From: CAVQBP01 sp963848195
Lineage (GTDB): Bacteria > Bacteroidota > Ignavibacteria > Ignavibacteriales > Ignavibacteriaceae
DNA: 64,000 nt
Direction of reading: 5' to 3'
NCBI GenBank assembly: GCA_963848195.1
Contig: CAWKCY010000005.1
Span: 248,001 to 312,000 of the forward strand
The notes beneath the pieces were generated by a model that was not told the origin of the DNA, made no database searches, and worked only from the letters and a program-made list of their open reading frames with translations. The stretch's first letter is position 1. Each line of letters begins with the position of its first letter. The position numbers and the translations under genes were made by a program. Positions 27,326 through 36,429 of the stretch are shown piece after piece.

Positions 27326-27518
27326 TGATTTCACCTGTGTTGTTTGAATTTGGCTGCTCATCATTATCTAACGGTAAATTTCTCATTTTATTTAAATATT
27401 TCCTGTCCGCCTTAAAATACCAGATAATTAAAACAGCAAAAAAAATGAGGAATACAATCATTGATATGATCGTATAAATCCCTATTCCTTCAATAGATTC
27501 TAAAACTTCTTTATACAT
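27312..27518 (-). CDS. ccoQ: CcoQ-like small cbb3 oxidase subunit
   Basis: A 68-residue protein with one membrane span (ISMIVFLIFFAVLIIWYF) followed by KADRKYLNKMRNLPLDND, the charged tail of FixQ/CcoQ proteins. The position between ccoNO and ccoP is the standard one. It overlaps the ccoP start by 14 bases. Sequence alone is short and weakly conserved; context carries most of the weight. Confidence 0.82.
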   Translation of the reverse strand: MYKEVLESIEGIGIYTIISMIVFLIFFAVLIIWYFKADRKYLNKMRNLPLDNDEQPNSNNTGEINDKN

Positions 27519-27550
27519 CTTCTATAGCTAACCTTGCTCTTATTCTTGCA

Positions 27551-29674
27551 CTATTTATTCACGACCGTAGCATCAACCTTAATATCCGTCCCTAACCTCT
27601 GCAAATAAGCAATCAAGGCGATAATCTCTTTATTACTTTCGGCTGGAGCGCCGTTTTTTTGTAAATCATCTGTAATTTCTTCAGCCTGTTTTCTTAAATC
27701 CTGATTTGCAATTTTTTCATATCCATCCGGATATGGTACTCCGAGCCTTCTCATAACTTCAATTTTTTTAGGAGTAGTTGATGTATCGAGATCATCGGTT
27801 AGAAGCCATTGGTAATGGGGCATAATTGAGCCGGGAGACATTGAAGAAGGATTCTGCATATGGAGAAAATGCCATAAATTGGGATATTTACCTCCTATCC
27901 TATGAAGATCAGGACCGATTCTTTTGGAACCCCATAAGAATGGGTGGTCATAGACATATTCACCTGCTTTGGAATATTCCCCAAACCTTTCTGTTTCCGA
28001 TCTAAAAGGACGAATTAGTTGAGAATGACATCCTAAACAACCTTCTCTTATATAAATATCCCTACCCTGTAGTTCGAGAGCCGTATATGGTTTAACACTT
28101 GCAATTGTGGGTACATTGGATTTAACTAAAAATGTAGGAATGAATTCAACAAAACCTCCAATTAAAATTGCCACGGTTGCAATAAATGTAAACTGCCACG
28201 GACGTTTCTCCAGCCACCGGTGAGAATACCCTTCTTTCTCATTCATTTTTATTACTGCGGGAGCCTCTGCATCTTCATTATCCTGAAAAGAGCCCTGTTT
28301 TGCGGTTTTATATAAATTATATGTCATAATTATGACACCGGTTAAATATAAAGCTCCTCCCGCTGCTCTAATTATATACATGGGTATAATCTGAAGGACT
28401 GTCTCCAAAAAATTCGGATATTGAAGCTGCCCGAGGGGATTAAATTGCTTCCACATTAAAGATTGAGTAATTCCCGACCAGTACATGGCAGAAACATAAA
28501 ATACAATCCCGATTGTGCCTATCCAGAAATGCAAATTAGCAAGCTTCTTAGAAAATAAATTGGTTCTAAATAATTTAGGAATGAGCCAGTAAAGAATACC
28601 GAACGTTAAAAAACCATTCCATGCAAGAGTACCTATATGGACATGTGCAATAATCCAATCAGTGAAATGAGCAATAGCATTCACATTTTTAAGAGCCAGC
28701 ATTGGACCTTCGAATGTAGCCATACCATAAGCCGTAACAGCAACAACCATAAATTTTAATATAGGGTCCTGTCTTACTTTGTCCCAAGCACCTCGCAGAG
28801 TCAGCAGTCCGTTTATCATTCCTCCCCAAGATGGAGCAATAAGCATAATTGAAAAGACAGTGCCCAATGATTGCGCCCAATCGGGTAAAGCAGAATAGAG
28901 AAGATGATGCGGTCCTGCCCATATATAAATAAATATTAAAGCCCAGAAATGAATTATCGACAGTCTGTAAGAATAAATAGGGCGGTTAGCAGCTTTCGGT
29001 AAATAGTAATACATTAAACCAAGGTATGGGGTAGTAAGAAAGAAAGCGACGGCATTATGTCCATACCACCATTGAACCAAAGCGTCCTGCACACCGGCAT
29101 ATACCGGATAGCTCTTTATAAAGTTGACGGGAAGTTCCACTGAATTAACAATATGCAGGACAGCAACAGTTACCCAGGTAGCAATATAAAACCATATTGC
29201 AACATACATATGTTTTTCTCTTCTTTTAATAATAGTTCCAAACATATTGATGCCGAAAGCTACCCAGACAATAACAATGGCGATATCTATAGGCCATTCC
29301 AGCTCTGCATATTCTTTACTTGTTGTTAACCCAAGCGGAAGAGAAATAGCCGCAGCTACAATTATTAGCTGCCATCCCCAGAAATGGAATTTGCTCAAGA
29401 AATCATTGAACATCCGCGCTTTGCACAGTCTTTGCAAGGAATAGTAGACACCCATAAATATTGCATTCCCCACAAAAGCAAATATTACTGCATTAGTATG
29501 CAGCGGTCGAATACGTCCGAATGTAGTAAACGGAAGATTAAAGTTTAGTGCCGGCAAAAACAATTGAGATGCGATAAGAAGACCAACAACCATTCCTACT
29601 ATTCCCCAAAATATTGTAGCAATGGCAAAGCTTTTTACTATCTTATTATCGTAACTGAACTTTTCTAACTCCAT
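27551..29674 (-). CDS. ccoNO: Fused CcoN-CcoO subunit of cbb3-type cytochrome c oxidase
   Basis: A 707-residue fusion. Residues 1 to about 470 form the twelve-span haem-copper core CcoN, with haem and copper ligands in RPLHTNAVIFAFVGN, WWYGHNAVAFFLT, AGPHHLLYS and DWIIAHVHIGTLAWNG. Residues about 490-707 form the membrane-anchored monohaem cytochrome CcoO, with GREIYIREGCLGCHS-like sequence (CLGCHS), GPDLHRIGGKYPN and SIMPHYQWLL. It reduces oxygen with high affinity and pumps protons. Fused CcoNO is common in Bacteroidota-like lineages. A strong Shine-Dalgarno (AAAGGAGC) precedes the ATG. Confidence 0.95.
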   Translation of the reverse strand: MELEKFSYDNKIVKSFAIATIFWGIVGMVVGLLIASQLFLPALNFNLPFTTFGRIRPLHTNAVIFAFVGNAIFMGVYYSLQRLCKARMFNDFLSKFHFWGWQLIIVAAAISLPLGLTTSKEYAELEWPIDIAIVIVWVAFGINMFGTIIKRREKHMYVAIWFYIATWVTVAVLHIVNSVELPVNFIKSYPVYAGVQDALVQWWYGHNAVAFFLTTPYLGLMYYYLPKAANRPIYSYRLSIIHFWALIFIYIWAGPHHLLYSALPDWAQSLGTVFSIMLIAPSWGGMINGLLTLRGAWDKVRQDPILKFMVVAVTAYGMATFEGPMLALKNVNAIAHFTDWIIAHVHIGTLAWNGFLTFGILYWLIPKLFRTNLFSKKLANLHFWIGTIGIVFYVSAMYWSGITQSLMWKQFNPLGQLQYPNFLETVLQIIPMYIIRAAGGALYLTGVIIMTYNLYKTAKQGSFQDNEDAEAPAVIKMNEKEGYSHRWLEKRPWQFTFIATVAILIGGFVEFIPTFLVKSNVPTIASVKPYTALELQGRDIYIREGCLGCHSQLIRPFRSETERFGEYSKAGEYVYDHPFLWGSKRIGPDLHRIGGKYPNLWHFLHMQNPSSMSPGSIMPHYQWLLTDDLDTSTTPKKIEVMRRLGVPYPDGYEKIANQDLRKQAEEITDDLQKNGAPAESNKEIIALIAYLQRLGTDIKVDATVVNK

Positions 29675-29699
29675 TGAATAGCTCCTTTATATACTATAT

Positions 29700-29891
29700 T
29701 CATTTTTCAAGTTCTTTAGTATCAATAATATCTTTCTTTTCTTTTTTATCAGGAGGCTGGTCAAATAACATCCTGACGGAAGGAGTATATGTGTCCTTAT
29801 ACTGGCCGCTTTTGACAGCCCATAAAAATGAGAATAAAAATCCTAAAGCAACCAGAAGGCTTATTACTATTAAGACTACTATTACAGAGAT
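29700..29891 (-). CDS. ccoS: CcoS cbb3 oxidase maturation protein with an ATC start
   Basis: A 63-residue protein: one membrane span (VIVVLIVISLLVALGFLFSF) followed by LWAVKSGQYKDTYTPSVRML, which matches CcoS (the span followed by W-x-x-K/R-S-G-Q-Y/F-D). It starts within the end of ccoI (10-base overlap) and ends 25 bases before ccoNO. No ATG, GTG or TTG exists in this frame after the upstream stop codon. An ATC at 29889-29891 falls exactly where the initiator Met belongs (MSVI-like) and lies six bases after AGAGG. Either ATC is used as a rare start, or a base is wrong. CcoS is needed for cofactor insertion. Confidence 0.8.
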   Translation of the reverse strand: MSVIVVLIVISLLVALGFLFSFLWAVKSGQYKDTYTPSVRMLFDQPPDKKEKKDIIDTKELEK

Positions 29892-32311
29892 ACCAAACCT
29901 CTTTTTTTGGCAAGTAAATTAGTTGAAAGTGTTGCAAATACAGCAACAGAAATCGAACTTACGGGCATTAATACTGCTGCAACTATAGGCGAAAGCATTC
30001 CCATAACGGCAAAAGTTAATCCGGCTATATTATAAATAAAAGAGATACCGAAACTTATCATTATTATTCTTATGCTCGCCTTGGATAGTTTAATAAAATC
30101 ATAGAGCTTGTTAATATTTGATGCATCTAGAATAGCATCACTCGCTGGAGTGAAGTTATTAGTATCATCGGTTACTGCTATACCGACTTTACTCTGTGAT
30201 AAGGCTCCCGCATCATTTAATCCGTCACCAACCATTAAAATCTTTTTACCCGATGCCTGAAGATTTTTAATAAAGTCCAATTTATTTTGCGGGGAACTCT
30301 GAAAGAATAATCTGGTTTCTTTTCCAAAATAGAGTGCAAGAGTTTCTTTCTCGCTGTCATTATCTCCCGATAGTAGGTTAATTGAATATTTTGAAGACAA
30401 ATTTTGCAGGAGTTCTTCTATCCCTTTTCTATATTCATTAGAAAATTGGAAATAACCTACAACTTTTTCATTCATTGATAAATAGACTCTTGTTCCCAAA
30501 CTTTTTATACGTTCAAATGCAGGATTGATATTATTTTGATTTGATATGAAATCAAGAGAGCCGACTCTAATTCTATTCCCTAAAATTACACCTTCAATCC
30601 CCTCGCCTGTTTTTTCATTAAATTTATTTATATCGAATCTCTCTTTTCCCTTTAAAAACGAATATATTTTTCTGCTTAAAGGATGGGAAGAATTCCCAAC
30701 CAATGTTTTTAAAATCTCTTGTTCAAAATCATTGAGTTCTTTCCCTATATACTCTATTTCCGAACTATTTACTTTTGTTAAAGTACCTGTCTTATCAAAT
30801 ACAATTTCATTCACTTTTGCCATTTCTTCAATGGTGGAAGTATTTTTTAAATAGAACTTGTTCTTTCCGAAAATTCGCAAGGTATTTCCGAGAGTGAATG
30901 GAGTCGATAAAGCAAGTGCACATGGACAAGCGACAATTAAAACAGCCGTAAATACATTTAAGGCAATGCCGAAATTTATTGGTATCCATATTAAGGAAGA
31001 TATAACAGCAATTAGTACTACTAAAATAGTAAAATATTTGCTTATACGGTTGGACAGCCTTGTAAAATCACTTTCTGATTTTTCCTTAAATGAAGTATTA
31101 TTCCATAATTGTGTTAAATAACTTTGAGAAACATCTTTAACTACTTCAAGTTCCAAAACTTCACCCTGCTGTCTGCCCCCAGCATAAATTAACTCACCCA
31201 TTACTTTGTTTACAGGTTTAGATTCGCCGGTGACAAAGCTGTAATCAATATTTCCGCTCCCGGCAAATAATAATGAATCGGCAGGGATAATTTCATTGTT
31301 TCGAATAACAATCCTGTCCCCCACTGTTAGACTTGAAATCGGTTTTGATATTTCCCGATTATCCTTCCTAACTGCAACTGAAAGGGGGAAATATGATTTA
31401 TAATTTCTTTCAAAATTTAATGATTGATAGGTTTTCTGCTGAAATAACCTTCCTATCAATAGAAAGAAAACAAGCCCCGTCATAGAATCACAATAACCAG
31501 CACCTGTATGAGTTAATATTTCAATGGCACTCCTTAGAAATAAAACCGAGATTCCGAGAGAAATAGGGAAATCAATATTGATTACTTTCCTTTTTAAACT
31601 CTTGTAAGCCGAGATGAAATAATCAGAACTTGAGTAGAATAATACGGGCAGAGCCAGAATTAAATTCAAATAGCCAAAGAATTTTTGGAAGAATATATCG
31701 GTTACATTGATAGATAGATATTCTGGAAAACTAAAGAGCATTATATTCCCAAAGCAAAAAGCGGCTATACCAAGCTTATAGTACAATTTTTTATTAGATG
31801 AGCTGTCTTTTTTCTGTTCCAGGCTGTCCAGCTGAATTTGAGGACCGTAACCGATAGAGACTAAAAGCAGGACCAATTCCTTTAAGCTGATTTTTTTATG
31901 ATAATATCGTACAGTTAATTCTTTTTTTAGAAAATTAACTTCTGATTGACTTACACCATCGTTCATTTTATATAGATTTTCAAGCAGCCAGATACATGAA
32001 GAACAGTGCATCTGTGATATGGTAAATGTTACAATGCTGATTTTGTCATCGCTATAGTTATTAAGCTGCTTTATAATGTTTTCATCTTCAAGATAATCAT
32101 ACACTTTAGAATAGAATTCTTTAGGTGATTTTCCCGGAAATTTTTCAATTGTATAGTAATTGCAAAGATTATTTTGATTTAATATTTCATATACTGTTCT
32201 ACAGCCGTTACAGCAGAAAAACTTCTCTTCAACAGATATACATACATCTTTACATTCATCGCCGCAATGATAACAAAATACTTTTTCCTTTAAATCTTTT
32301 GAATTTGGCAA
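29882..32311 (-). CDS. ccoI: CcoI copper-transporting P-type ATPase
   Basis: An 809-residue P1B-ATPase. The N-terminus has a Cys-rich zinc-ribbon-like segment (CYHCGDECKDVC, then FFCCNGCRTVYEIL), typical of FixI/CcoI, followed by a metal-binding domain with MHCSSCIWLLEN. Later come VTGESKPV, the copper-path motif VACPCALALSTPF, the phosphorylation site DKTGTLT and GDGLNDAGAL. It exports copper to the periplasm for the CuB site of cbb3 oxidase. The start is TTG at 32309-32311 (MPNSKDLKEK), with AAGGAAAG upstream; no usable ATG exists before the Cys-rich segment. It is first in the operon. Confidence 0.93.
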   Translation of the reverse strand: MPNSKDLKEKVFCYHCGDECKDVCISVEEKFFCCNGCRTVYEILNQNNLCNYYTIEKFPGKSPKEFYSKVYDYLEDENIIKQLNNYSDDKISIVTFTISQMHCSSCIWLLENLYKMNDGVSQSEVNFLKKELTVRYYHKKISLKELVLLLVSIGYGPQIQLDSLEQKKDSSSNKKLYYKLGIAAFCFGNIMLFSFPEYLSINVTDIFFQKFFGYLNLILALPVLFYSSSDYFISAYKSLKRKVINIDFPISLGISVLFLRSAIEILTHTGAGYCDSMTGLVFFLLIGRLFQQKTYQSLNFERNYKSYFPLSVAVRKDNREISKPISSLTVGDRIVIRNNEIIPADSLLFAGSGNIDYSFVTGESKPVNKVMGELIYAGGRQQGEVLELEVVKDVSQSYLTQLWNNTSFKEKSESDFTRLSNRISKYFTILVVLIAVISSLIWIPINFGIALNVFTAVLIVACPCALALSTPFTLGNTLRIFGKNKFYLKNTSTIEEMAKVNEIVFDKTGTLTKVNSSEIEYIGKELNDFEQEILKTLVGNSSHPLSRKIYSFLKGKERFDINKFNEKTGEGIEGVILGNRIRVGSLDFISNQNNINPAFERIKSLGTRVYLSMNEKVVGYFQFSNEYRKGIEELLQNLSSKYSINLLSGDNDSEKETLALYFGKETRLFFQSSPQNKLDFIKNLQASGKKILMVGDGLNDAGALSQSKVGIAVTDDTNNFTPASDAILDASNINKLYDFIKLSKASIRIIMISFGISFIYNIAGLTFAVMGMLSPIVAAVLMPVSSISVAVFATLSTNLLAKKRGLVSL
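29898..29902 (-). promoter_or_regulatory. Shine-Dalgarno sequence of ccoS
   Basis: AGAGG on the minus strand, six bases upstream of the ATC codon proposed as the ccoS start, within the last codons of ccoI. It is the main support for that start. Confidence 0.5.
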
Positions 32312-32891
32312 TTTTCTTTCCTTTTTTATCGCCTATAGAATCTGTGTGAATATTATTAACCCACGGTTTTAACCGTTGGGAAATGAATAAAAAAGAATCT
32401 TTTGGAACTGTTTCAACAGTTTTACTAACTTTTCACGTAACTCATGCTAACAATAAATGAAATTTAGATTATTATTTAACAAATTTTAACGGTATAAATT
32501 AGCAAAAATTAATATTAATGACATTAGGATTTTTTTCATATATTATGCCATAGAAATCTCAAAATTAGATTTATAGATACTAATTATTTTTGGAGTTTTT
32601 AACCCTTTTTCACCAAAAATGAAAAGGTAATTACTCCCATTCCCGAATTTGAGAATTATTGAAGTTATGCAATATCGCTTTGTACGAAGTGTTTTCTTCT
32701 GACCTCAAAGTGATCATGACCTTCATAGAGTTCATGAACTCGTAGAGATTATGAATTCGATGTCATAAACTTAGATCATGACCTCAAGAGGGCAAATTAT
32801 TGTAGAATAATATTATCCCAAACTAAACATCCTTGTAGGATGAATAATAACTTAATTTTTTTCGATTCACCTTTTATTTTGAACATATAAT
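32312..32891. other. Divergent intergenic region between ccoI and the ABC exporter
   Basis: 580 bases without a gene. It holds a CCCACGGTTTTAACCGTTGGG hairpin (32360-32380), two GATCATGACC(T)TCA-like direct repeats (about 32712 and 32774), a perfect 14-base palindrome GAGTTCATGAACTC (32728-32741) and a CATCCT-TGT-AGGATG hairpin (32828-32842). Promoters for both flanking units should be here, but I could not identify a convincing FNR box or core promoter. Confidence 0.6.
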
Positions 32892-34659
32892 ATGAAATTA
32901 CTCTATTCCTATTTAAGAAATTATTGGAAATTATTAATCCTTTCCTTAGTGCTCGCTGCAATAAACCAGGTATTCTCTTTCCTTGATCCCTACATTTTCA
33001 GGATTGTAATCGATAAATATGCTACTAAATTTTCCCAATATACCACATCCGAATTTTTCAAAGGTGTAAGCTTATTATTAGCTGCTGCGGTAGGAGTAGC
33101 TTTCGTTTCAAGGGTAGCAAAAAATTTCCAGGATTATTATGTGAATGTAATAACTCAGCGCCTGGGTGCAAAAATTTATTCTGATGGAATTAAACATTCT
33201 TTGGAACTCCCCTATTCCGTTTTTGAGGATCAAAGAAGCGGACAAACTTTAAGTGTTTTACAAAAAGTCCGGACTGACGTTGAAAGATTGATTTCTGCTG
33301 TTATCAATATTCTCTTTACTTCCCTGGTGGGAATCATCTTTGTTACCATTTATTCAATTAGTGTTTACTGGGTAATTGCTCCCGTATTTTTTGCTGCCGT
33401 ACCGGTTTTAGGTACCATCAGCTCCATTTTAAGCAAAAAGATTAAAAAAATTCAAGAGGTTATAGTTGCCGAAACTACAGCTCTTGCAGGGACAACTACT
33501 GAATCTTTGAGGAATATAGAGCTTGTAAAAAGCCTTGGGCTTGGCAGCCAGGAAATCAATAGGCTGAACTCTACAACGGATAAAATTCTCGAATTGGAAT
33601 TGAAGAAGGTCAAGTATATTAGAACTTTAGGCTTTATTCAGGGAACCTCTGTAAATTTTATTCGTACTAGCATCCTTTTTCTGATGTTGTATTTGATATT
33701 TATACAAACCATTACTGTTGGAGAATTCTTTTCTCTTTTCATTTATTCATTTTTTATTTTCGGACCGCTTCAGAGTTTAGGAGATATAATTAATATTTAT
33801 AGGGAAGCAGAGGTCTCTTTAAATAATTTTGAAAAAATCTTAAATATACCTATTGATTCTAAGCCTGCTCTCCCCGTTGAGATTGCTACTGTTAAAACTC
33901 TTGAATTTGTTGATGTAGGTTTCAAACATCAGTCAGGAAGAAACAGAGCTATTGACGGAATTTCGTTTAAAACTAGAGATCGGACAAACTATTGCCTTTG
34001 TAGGTCCCTCAGGAGCCGGGAAAACCACACTCGTTAAATTACTCGTAGGATTATATATTCCCCAGCAGGGACAGATTTTATATAACGGCATTTCAAGAGA
34101 TGAAATAGATTTCGACATTTTGCGTGAAAAAATCGGCTTTGTTACTCAAGACACTCAGTTATTCTCCGGAACGATCAGAGAGAATTTGCTTTTTGTTAAT
34201 CCCGGTGCATCCGATCAGGAATGCCTCGAAGTATTAAATAAAGCAGCTGCAGGGAATTTATTAGCTAGGGCAGACAGGGGACTTGATACTGTTATCGGGG
34301 AAGGAGGAGTAAAGGTTTCCGGAGGCGAAAAGCAAAGGCTTTCAATTGCCCGTGCTCTATTAAGAAGACCGAATATACTTGTTTTTGATGAGGCTACTTC
34401 TTCACTGGATTCACTTACCGAAGAAGAAATTAGTGAGACAATAAAAGATATTTCTACAAGAAAAGATCTTATTACTATCCTTATTGCCCATCGCCTTTCC
34501 ACCATTATGCACGCAGATATGATTTATGTTTTGGAACGGGGTCATATTGTGGAGTCAGGTAAACATGAAGAATTGGTTGAACAAAAAGGACTATATTATG
34601 CAATGTGGCGCCAGCAGATCGGGGAACAGGAAGACAAAAAAGAGATTATAAATATTTAG
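32892..34659 (+). CDS. ABC exporter, permease-ATPase half-transporter, frameshifted
   Basis: Two overlapping frames make one 588-residue ABC exporter half-transporter of the lipid/multidrug type. Residues 1 to about 320 carry six membrane spans. The break is at TTTAAAACT near 33968: one extra A ends the first frame, and removing it gives DGISFKLEIGQTIAFVGPSGAGKTT (in two pieces), continuous with the ATPase. Walker A GPSGAGKTT, Q-loop VTQDTQLFSG, signature VSGGEKQRLS, Walker B ILVFDEATSSLD and the H-loop AHRLST are all intact. It probably works as a homodimer; the substrate is unknown. It is a single gene, converging on the fucU region. Confidence 0.88.
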
Positions 34660-34660
34660 G

Positions 34661-34890
34661 TCAACTCTATTGAAGCGTGCTTTTAAATAACCGGGAATGG
34701 ATTTTATTTTGCTATGATAATAAAACGGCATTATAAACACACCGAGAAATAACATCGCCGGGACAGCACTATCAAATAAAAATGCGCGGCATACAATCCA
34801 TACTTCATACTTTGACCGGTATAACCGATAACTTCCATTGAATCCATGTTTGCAGACATGAAAGCTATCCCGCAAACCCACATGCTGTTC
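34661..34890 (-). pseudogene. Remnant of a sodium:solute symporter gene
   Basis: About 75 codons of an SSS-family symporter survive between fucU and the ABC exporter. One frame reads GIAFMSANMDSMEVIGYTGQ then SMKYGLYAAHFYLI. After a frameshift near 34775, another reads AVPAMLFLGVFIMPFYYHSK then IKSIPGYLKARFNRVD. This corresponds to the second and third membrane spans of such symporters (about residues 45-120). The start and the remaining ten or so spans are missing. It overlaps the last codons of fucU and abuts the ABC gene stop, so both ends look like rearrangement junctions. Confidence 0.72.
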
Positions 34891-35326
34891 CTTCTTCACA
34901 AACCACAACTCCCTTTTTTACAATAATATTTGCATATAATGCCGATTCACTCGTTGCAATTATTGCGTAGGCTCTTCTGGCTCTTTCATAAAAAGCAAAT
35001 CTTTCTATATATTCAAATTCTGAAAAAGGTTCTCTGCTTTCCAGAATTATTTTTCTGTATTCTTCCCAAATGACCGGTTTTGTTGGATCTCCGGGAGTAA
35101 CTGCCATTAATCCAACAGGTTTTTCAACATAGGCATCAAGAGGAAAGAATTTCAATATTACTTCCAAAATTTCGGGTACATTATGTCCATCAAGACGGAT
35201 TAATTTTTCTGCTTTTGAAGCAGCAGGGAAATTTCCGTCAGCAATAACTATTTCATCACCGTGTCCCATCTCCATTAGGATCTTAAGGAGATCTGGGGTT
35301 AAAATACTTGGTATGTTCTTTAACAA
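34865..35326 (-). CDS. fucU: L-fucose mutarotase (RbsD/FucU family)
   Basis: A 153-residue RbsD/FucU protein, which interconverts alpha and beta anomers of L-fucose. MLKNIPSILTPDLLKILMEM, then GHGDEIVIADGNFPA, with the catalytic His in MGHGD, closely follow FucU; the family end is YANIIVKKGV. The start is TTG at 35324-35326, chosen because it gives the FucU-type MLK start and has AGGAG upstream. The last dozen residues (VVCEEGTACGFAG) exceed the family's usual end and run into symporter-derived DNA, so the natural stop codon seems to have been lost in a rearrangement. It is last in a lacI-akr-adh-fucU operon. Confidence 0.88.
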   Translation of the reverse strand: MLKNIPSILTPDLLKILMEMGHGDEIVIADGNFPAASKAEKLIRLDGHNVPEILEVILKFFPLDAYVEKPVGLMAVTPGDPTKPVIWEEYRKIILESREPFSEFEYIERFAFYERARRAYAIIATSESALYANIIVKKGVVVCEEGTACGFAG

Positions 35327-35343
35327 TTAACTCACTCCTATAT

Positions 35344-36405
35344 TCATTTAATTTCTTCATCAAATACGACAGCTACTTTACCGCATTTTCCGCTTGCCAT
35401 TAATGAGTAAGCATTACTGGCATCATTCAGTTTAAATCGGTGAGTAATTAGTGATTCCGGTTTTAATTTCCAGCGAACTAACCGTTCAACTAGCTCTTCC
35501 ATCCGCCAGATGTTTGTTACCCAGGAACCGTAAATAGTTTTTTGTTCGTGGATAATATCTCTTGAAGGCTGGAATTCACATGTTCCGCCTTCACCAAGAA
35601 ACACTATTTTGCCCCACTTGCGTGCAGCTTGAATACAAGTTAGACGTGCACTATTATTTGCAGAACAATCGATAGATTTCTCTACACCATACCCGGAAGT
35701 CAAATCTCGAATTTGTTCAACATTTCTCTCTCCGGCTTTAATTACTTCATCAAATAACCCTGTATTTTTTGCTATTGTTAATCTTTCATCTATAACTTCA
35801 ATTCCAAATATTTTTTGTGCACCTAAAGCTTTGCAAAGCATTGCAGATGCTAGTCCCAACGGACCTAATCCGGTTATTAAAACATCATCATTTCCGCTAA
35901 TGCTGATTTTTTCCAAACCTTCATAAACAGTTCCGAAACCACATGCAACCTGGGCTCCATCGGAATAACTCAGTTCATCCGGCAGATAAACAAGATCTTT
36001 TTCTTCTGTAAGTAAATATTCAGCCATTCCACCATTACGCTGCCAGCCATAAGCCCGTCTATACTCACTTGTACATGAAATCATATAACCTCTTCTGCAG
36101 TCGTTGCAGACGCCGCAGCCTGAAATATGATATACAATTACACGATCATCTTTTTTAAATCTACGACAGCCTGGACCTGTTTCAACAATTTGACCGCTTG
36201 GTTCATGACCCGCAATCATTCCAGGCTGATAACCTTCTGGACCTTTACCTAAATATTCACGATATATGCACCGTATATCTGAACCGCATATTGTAGATGA
36301 TTTCATCTTTATTAAAACTTCACCATGTCCCGGGATAGGAATGTCAAATACTTTTAATTCAACGGTGCTATTTCCTGGTAAAATTGCACCCAGCATTTTA
36401 TTCAT
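35344..36405 (-). CDS. Zinc-dependent alcohol dehydrogenase, probable sugar dehydrogenase
   Basis: A medium-chain dehydrogenase of about 353 residues. Catalytic zinc ligands appear in SSTICGSDIR and GHEPSGQIVETG; the structural zinc Cys set is in GCGVCNDCRRGYMISC; the nucleotide site is GLGPLGLASAMLCKALGA. It resembles sorbitol/threonine dehydrogenase-type enzymes. I chose the ATG at 36403-36405 over TTG 36415, since the fold begins just after it. It lies 17 bases upstream of fucU and 24 bases after the aldo/keto reductase, which suggests a role in L-fucose or a related sugar's oxidation. The exact substrate is inference. Confidence 0.82.
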   Translation of the reverse strand: MNKMLGAILPGNSTVELKVFDIPIPGHGEVLIKMKSSTICGSDIRCIYREYLGKGPEGYQPGMIAGHEPSGQIVETGPGCRRFKKDDRVIVYHISGCGVCNDCRRGYMISCTSEYRRAYGWQRNGGMAEYLLTEEKDLVYLPDELSYSDGAQVACGFGTVYEGLEKISISGNDDVLITGLGPLGLASAMLCKALGAQKIFGIEVIDERLTIAKNTGLFDEVIKAGERNVEQIRDLTSGYGVEKSIDCSANNSARLTCIQAARKWGKIVFLGEGGTCEFQPSRDIIHEQKTIYGSWVTNIWRMEELVERLVRWKLKPESLITHRFKLNDASNAYSLMASGKCGKVAVVFDEEIK

Positions 36406-36429
36406 TTTATCAACCAAAAAATTGTTTTT

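Noticed and set aside
33960..33975. Programmed ribosomal frameshift in the ABC exporter at TTTAAAACT
   Set aside because: Many unrelated genes in the window show the same one-base breaks and no stimulatory structure is evident; sequence error is simpler.
34591..34908. A 105-codon minus-strand frame taken as a novel membrane protein
   Set aside because: Only its middle (PAMLFLGVFIMPFYYHSK) is meaningful, and this is one half of the symporter remnant; its two ends are antisense to the ABC gene and out-of-frame fucU.
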